From Anas platyrhynchos (lineage: Eukaryota; Chordata; Aves; Anseriformes; Anatidae): a DNA stretch of 64,000 nt. How positions within the stretch are numbered: the first letter of the stretch is position 1; each line of letters begins with the position of its first letter. Where the stretch lies: positions 51,428,501-51,492,500 of the forward strand of contig NC_092590.1 of the NCBI RefSeq assembly GCF_047663525.1. Direction: 5' to 3'. Shown piece after piece: positions 61,701 through 64,000 of the stretch. A model generated the notes under the pieces. It was not told where the DNA came from and searched no databases. It was given only the letters and a program-made list of their open reading frames with translations. The translations under genes were made by a program, and so were the position numbers.

Positions 61701-64000
61701 GCAACTGTAGCTGCACTAAGAGAAGGTGTAAACCATGCACTGCAAAGACATTCCTCAATACTCACAAATAATCATGACTTACACAAATTTTCTTCATAAT
61801 TTATACCACTGAAAGCATGTCTGAAATGACTTACTGGACATTTCCATGCTGTTGCTCAACAGCAATACAGCAGCCAAGTCAGAAGCCAGCAAGTTTCCTT
61901 GCACAATTCAGAACAACTTGACCATTGCAGCTGGTGAGCTTTCAACAATCTCAACTATTCTGGGGATGCTCTGTAGGTCAGACACAATCCAGCACTACAG
62001 TAACTACGTGTCAACCCTCAAGGAGAGAGGAATGGTATGCGTTTGCCAAACCAACCTGAAATGAATCACAACATTTGACAAGATGGAATAGTAAAGTTTA
62101 AAAAGGTCTAGGCTAGTGAAAATACAATGCTTGTTTGGAAATAAGATGCAGATGTGGGGAAATAGAAAATGTCTCAAGAGTTAGCTTCAGGATCTTCTGT
62201 CCTCCTTCAGCCAGCATGGTTACAGGTTCAATGCTGCAGTAGCAGAATCGCCTTGTAGATGTTGAGAGCCTGAGACCAATTCACTGAAAAAGCCACATTC
62301 TTCAGATAGCATCTTCCCTAAGAAGAGGTGGTTAGAAACTTCTGTTGAAGACAGATCAACTCAAATCAGACCCTACCTCAAGAATACCTTACTTTGCAAT
62401 ACACTGCACCTAAACCAAAGCTTTTATGAACCCTTCTTTTTGCTGTGGATACCACAGAGCCTAAATGCACCTGTGGGAATTTTCTGGAGCAGAAGCTTGA
62501 TAACCAAGATACAACATTATAACCCTGCCGTGAATAATATGCTGTGATATGCTGTGTCACAAAAGCTTTTTAAACATTTGTTTTGAAAGCTGCATATGTA
62601 AACTGTGTTACTGATAATGAAGTTATATCAGGGATGATCAGGCCTTTGGGTTAAGCAGCACCCCAGTCCTGTCCTTCTGGACCTGCAAGCTCCCGTCACG
62701 CCTATGTTCAAGTCAAAGGCTAGTTCTGGTCAAGAATCTCAGGTGATCAAAGCAGTGAGATCCCAGTAACGCATAAAAAGCTTGAGAGGCGTTTTTTTTT
62801 TTCCCCGTTTCCCTCTCTTATCCTATTAAAAAACATCTATTAATAAGTCTTCACAGCAATTTGTTTCAGCATCTGTTTCAGAAAAAAAGGTGTGTTTGAA
62901 AAACACAACAGTTCCTTTGCCTTGTTAGACTGTGCATACAGCACTCGGATACTTAGATTAACATCCTGTTATCAGGATCCTGTGGTATATTTTGTCAAGA
63001 AACCCCGAAGGAAGAAGACAACAACAGACTTGATGATCCTTGTGGGTCCCTTCCAACTTTGAATATTTTAGGACTGAGAACTGATTTCAGAAAGCAACCC
63101 CAAAGTATGTTTGAATAGTCACATTTACACTCAGGTGTCCACACTCCCAGGTCCCTGATCTCGTCTTGCTGGAAGGTTTGTATAGGTACAGCATGGGACT
63201 GGGGTACAAGAGAGTACGCTTTTATTCCAGTTTGGGGCATATGATTGAGGTCTCTACATTTATTATCCATAAACAGAGAATAATAATTTCTCAAAAAAAT
63301 GCGGCTAACTCTGTAAAAATAAGCATGTTCCTTAGAAGCCATTACTGAGGAAGACAGAGTAAGCACATAATGCACTTCCAGCATCATTCAGTTTGCATAT
63401 GAGACTTCAGCAGGTCTGATCTGAAGCAGAGTTTTCCACATCTTTCCACTCAAAAGTCTTTTCCAAAAGATCTGCATAATAGTACAACGTGCTTCTTGCT
63501 GTCAGCTGGCTCCTCAACAAGTTCTGATCTGCAGCAAGGGATTTTCAGAGCCTCACCGAAGATCAGCGTCCCACGGGAACCACAGACTTGGCCATTCCGC
63601 AGTGCCAGTGGGCAGCCTCCCAGTACATATGAAAGGGACCCAAACACACTTAGGCTTTTGGTAACATCCTGAGTATCTGGTAACACTCCATTTTGCGTAG
63701 GCTATTTTGCAATTAATTGAAATACGCGTTGCATAAGGCACGCAGCATTCACTCAATAGGAGAAAACGCAGCATTTCATTGCGTGCTGAAACACTTCTCT
63801 AAGCCTGTGCCCTACCTCTCCTGCGACCTGTAACACCCCCCTCCACCCGCAGACCCCACTGGGAGCACTGCAGGAGACCCTGAGGGGCTTTCAGAGACCA
63901 CCACGCCGCCCGCAGCCACCACAGCCCCGCTCACCTCTTGGGCACCTGGCAGCGGCGCAGCCATGCGGGGCGCTGCCCGCCGCCGTTCTTGGTCTTCCCG
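58483..64000 (-). CDS. SRD5A3: SRD5A3, steroid 5-alpha-reductase family enzyme of dolichol synthesis, 5'-partial at window edge
   Basis: SRD5A3 is an ER membrane NADPH-dependent reductase needed to make dolichol for N-glycosylation; it was first described as polyprenol reductase and later assigned to the polyprenal step. Human loss causes SRD5A3-CDG. Five minus-strand exons (64000-63935 partial, 61480-61329, 60909-60715, 59352-59230, 58742-58483) give 796 nt in phase; roughly 50 N-terminal residues are beyond the window. The protein shows several membrane helices and the family C-terminal block [20 protein letters not shown], ending in [14 protein letters not shown]. Intron 2 has a GC donor (AG|GCAAGT) required by the frame. 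The gene is upstream of TMEM165 on the same strand. I am confident of the identity; the N terminus is unseen. Confidence 0.95.
59230..59352 (-). CDS. SRD5A3: SRD5A3 coding exon 4
   Basis: The 123-nt exon between CATTTAG and GTAAGG encodes [20 protein letters not shown] and [19 protein letters not shown]. The WASLHQ and LRK positions match the human protein. Confidence 0.93.
60715..60909 (-). CDS. SRD5A3: SRD5A3 coding exon 3
   Basis: The 195-nt exon between GTAAGCAG and GTAAGT encodes [40 protein letters not shown] and [17 protein letters not shown], two membrane segments closely matching the family. Confidence 0.93.
61329..61480 (-). CDS. SRD5A3: SRD5A3 coding exon 2 (GC donor)
   Basis: The 152-nt exon after TTCCCACAG encodes [20 protein letters not shown] then [18 protein letters not shown] and a variable end. 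It closes at ACAG|GCAAGT, a GC-type donor. The next GT downstream would join out of frame and give an immediate stop, so the GC donor is needed. Confidence 0.9.
61481..63934 (-). other. SRD5A3 intron 1 (2.5 kb)
   Basis: Carries one CR1 tail (63.03 kb) and rises in G+C toward exon 1. The other SRD5A3 introns (60910-61328, 59353-60714, 58743-59229) show no further features. Confidence 0.65.
63027..63068 (+). mobile_element. CR1 3'-end fragment
   Basis: GACTTGATGATCCTTGTGGG then TCCCTTCCAACTTTGAATATTT matches a sense CR1 terminus in SRD5A3 intron 1. Confidence 0.75.
63935..64000 (-). CDS. SRD5A3: SRD5A3 coding exon 1 (3' part only)
   Basis: Sixty-six nt run from the window edge to the donor GTGAGC and encode [20 protein letters not shown] plus KR. 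The GKTK and VPKR ends match the family just before the first intron. The G+C-rich context suggests a CpG island continuing past 64000. Confidence 0.85.

Noticed and set aside
1..64000. CRISPR arrays, bacterial operons, tRNA or rRNA genes
   Set aside because: None seen. Split exons, splice signals and LINEs show this is a vertebrate nuclear locus, and I recognised no cloverleaf or rRNA sequence.

Overview
This window is vertebrate nuclear DNA with spliced genes, long AT-rich introns and CpG islands. It is most likely from a bird. The evidence is several CR1 LINE fragments, compact introns, and a CLOCK protein that reads through at avian-type residues with an 11-glutamine tract near its C terminus. 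I cannot name the species from sequence alone. The three protein-coding genes lie in the order CLOCK (+), TMEM165 (-), SRD5A3 (-), the known vertebrate synteny block (human 4q12, inverted here). All exon boundaries below were placed by hand from translated similarity, GT/AG splice sites and phase continuity.

Layout. 1-10.6 kb: upstream or first-intron DNA of CLOCK, with a truncated CR1 LINE (about 3.87-4.83 kb) and one candidate untranslated exon (8028-8116). 10.6-38.0 kb: twenty coding exons of CLOCK, totalling 2577 nt and 858 codons plus stop, with no frameshift. 38-43 kb: probable long CLOCK 3' UTR. 43-49.3 kb: convergent intergenic DNA and TMEM165 3' UTR. 49.3-57.8 kb: all six TMEM165 coding exons (972 nt, 323 aa) and its CpG-island promoter. 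57.8-58.5 kb: a gap of only about 0.7 kb. 58.5-64.0 kb: SRD5A3 coding exons 2-5 and the 3' end of exon 1; the gene runs off the window.

CLOCK is the bHLH-PAS activator of the circadian loop. TMEM165 (Golgi Mn/Ca transport) and SRD5A3 (dolichol synthesis in the ER) both serve protein glycosylation and are both congenital-disorder-of-glycosylation genes in humans, so two tandem genes feed related pathways beside a clock gene.

I found no undescribed multi-gene system. The points most worth a second look are the CLOCK polyglutamine repeat, a short uORF overlapping the CLOCK start codon, a GC-AG intron required by frame in SRD5A3, and a membrane-protein-like frame broken by one stop at 46.8-47.1 kb.
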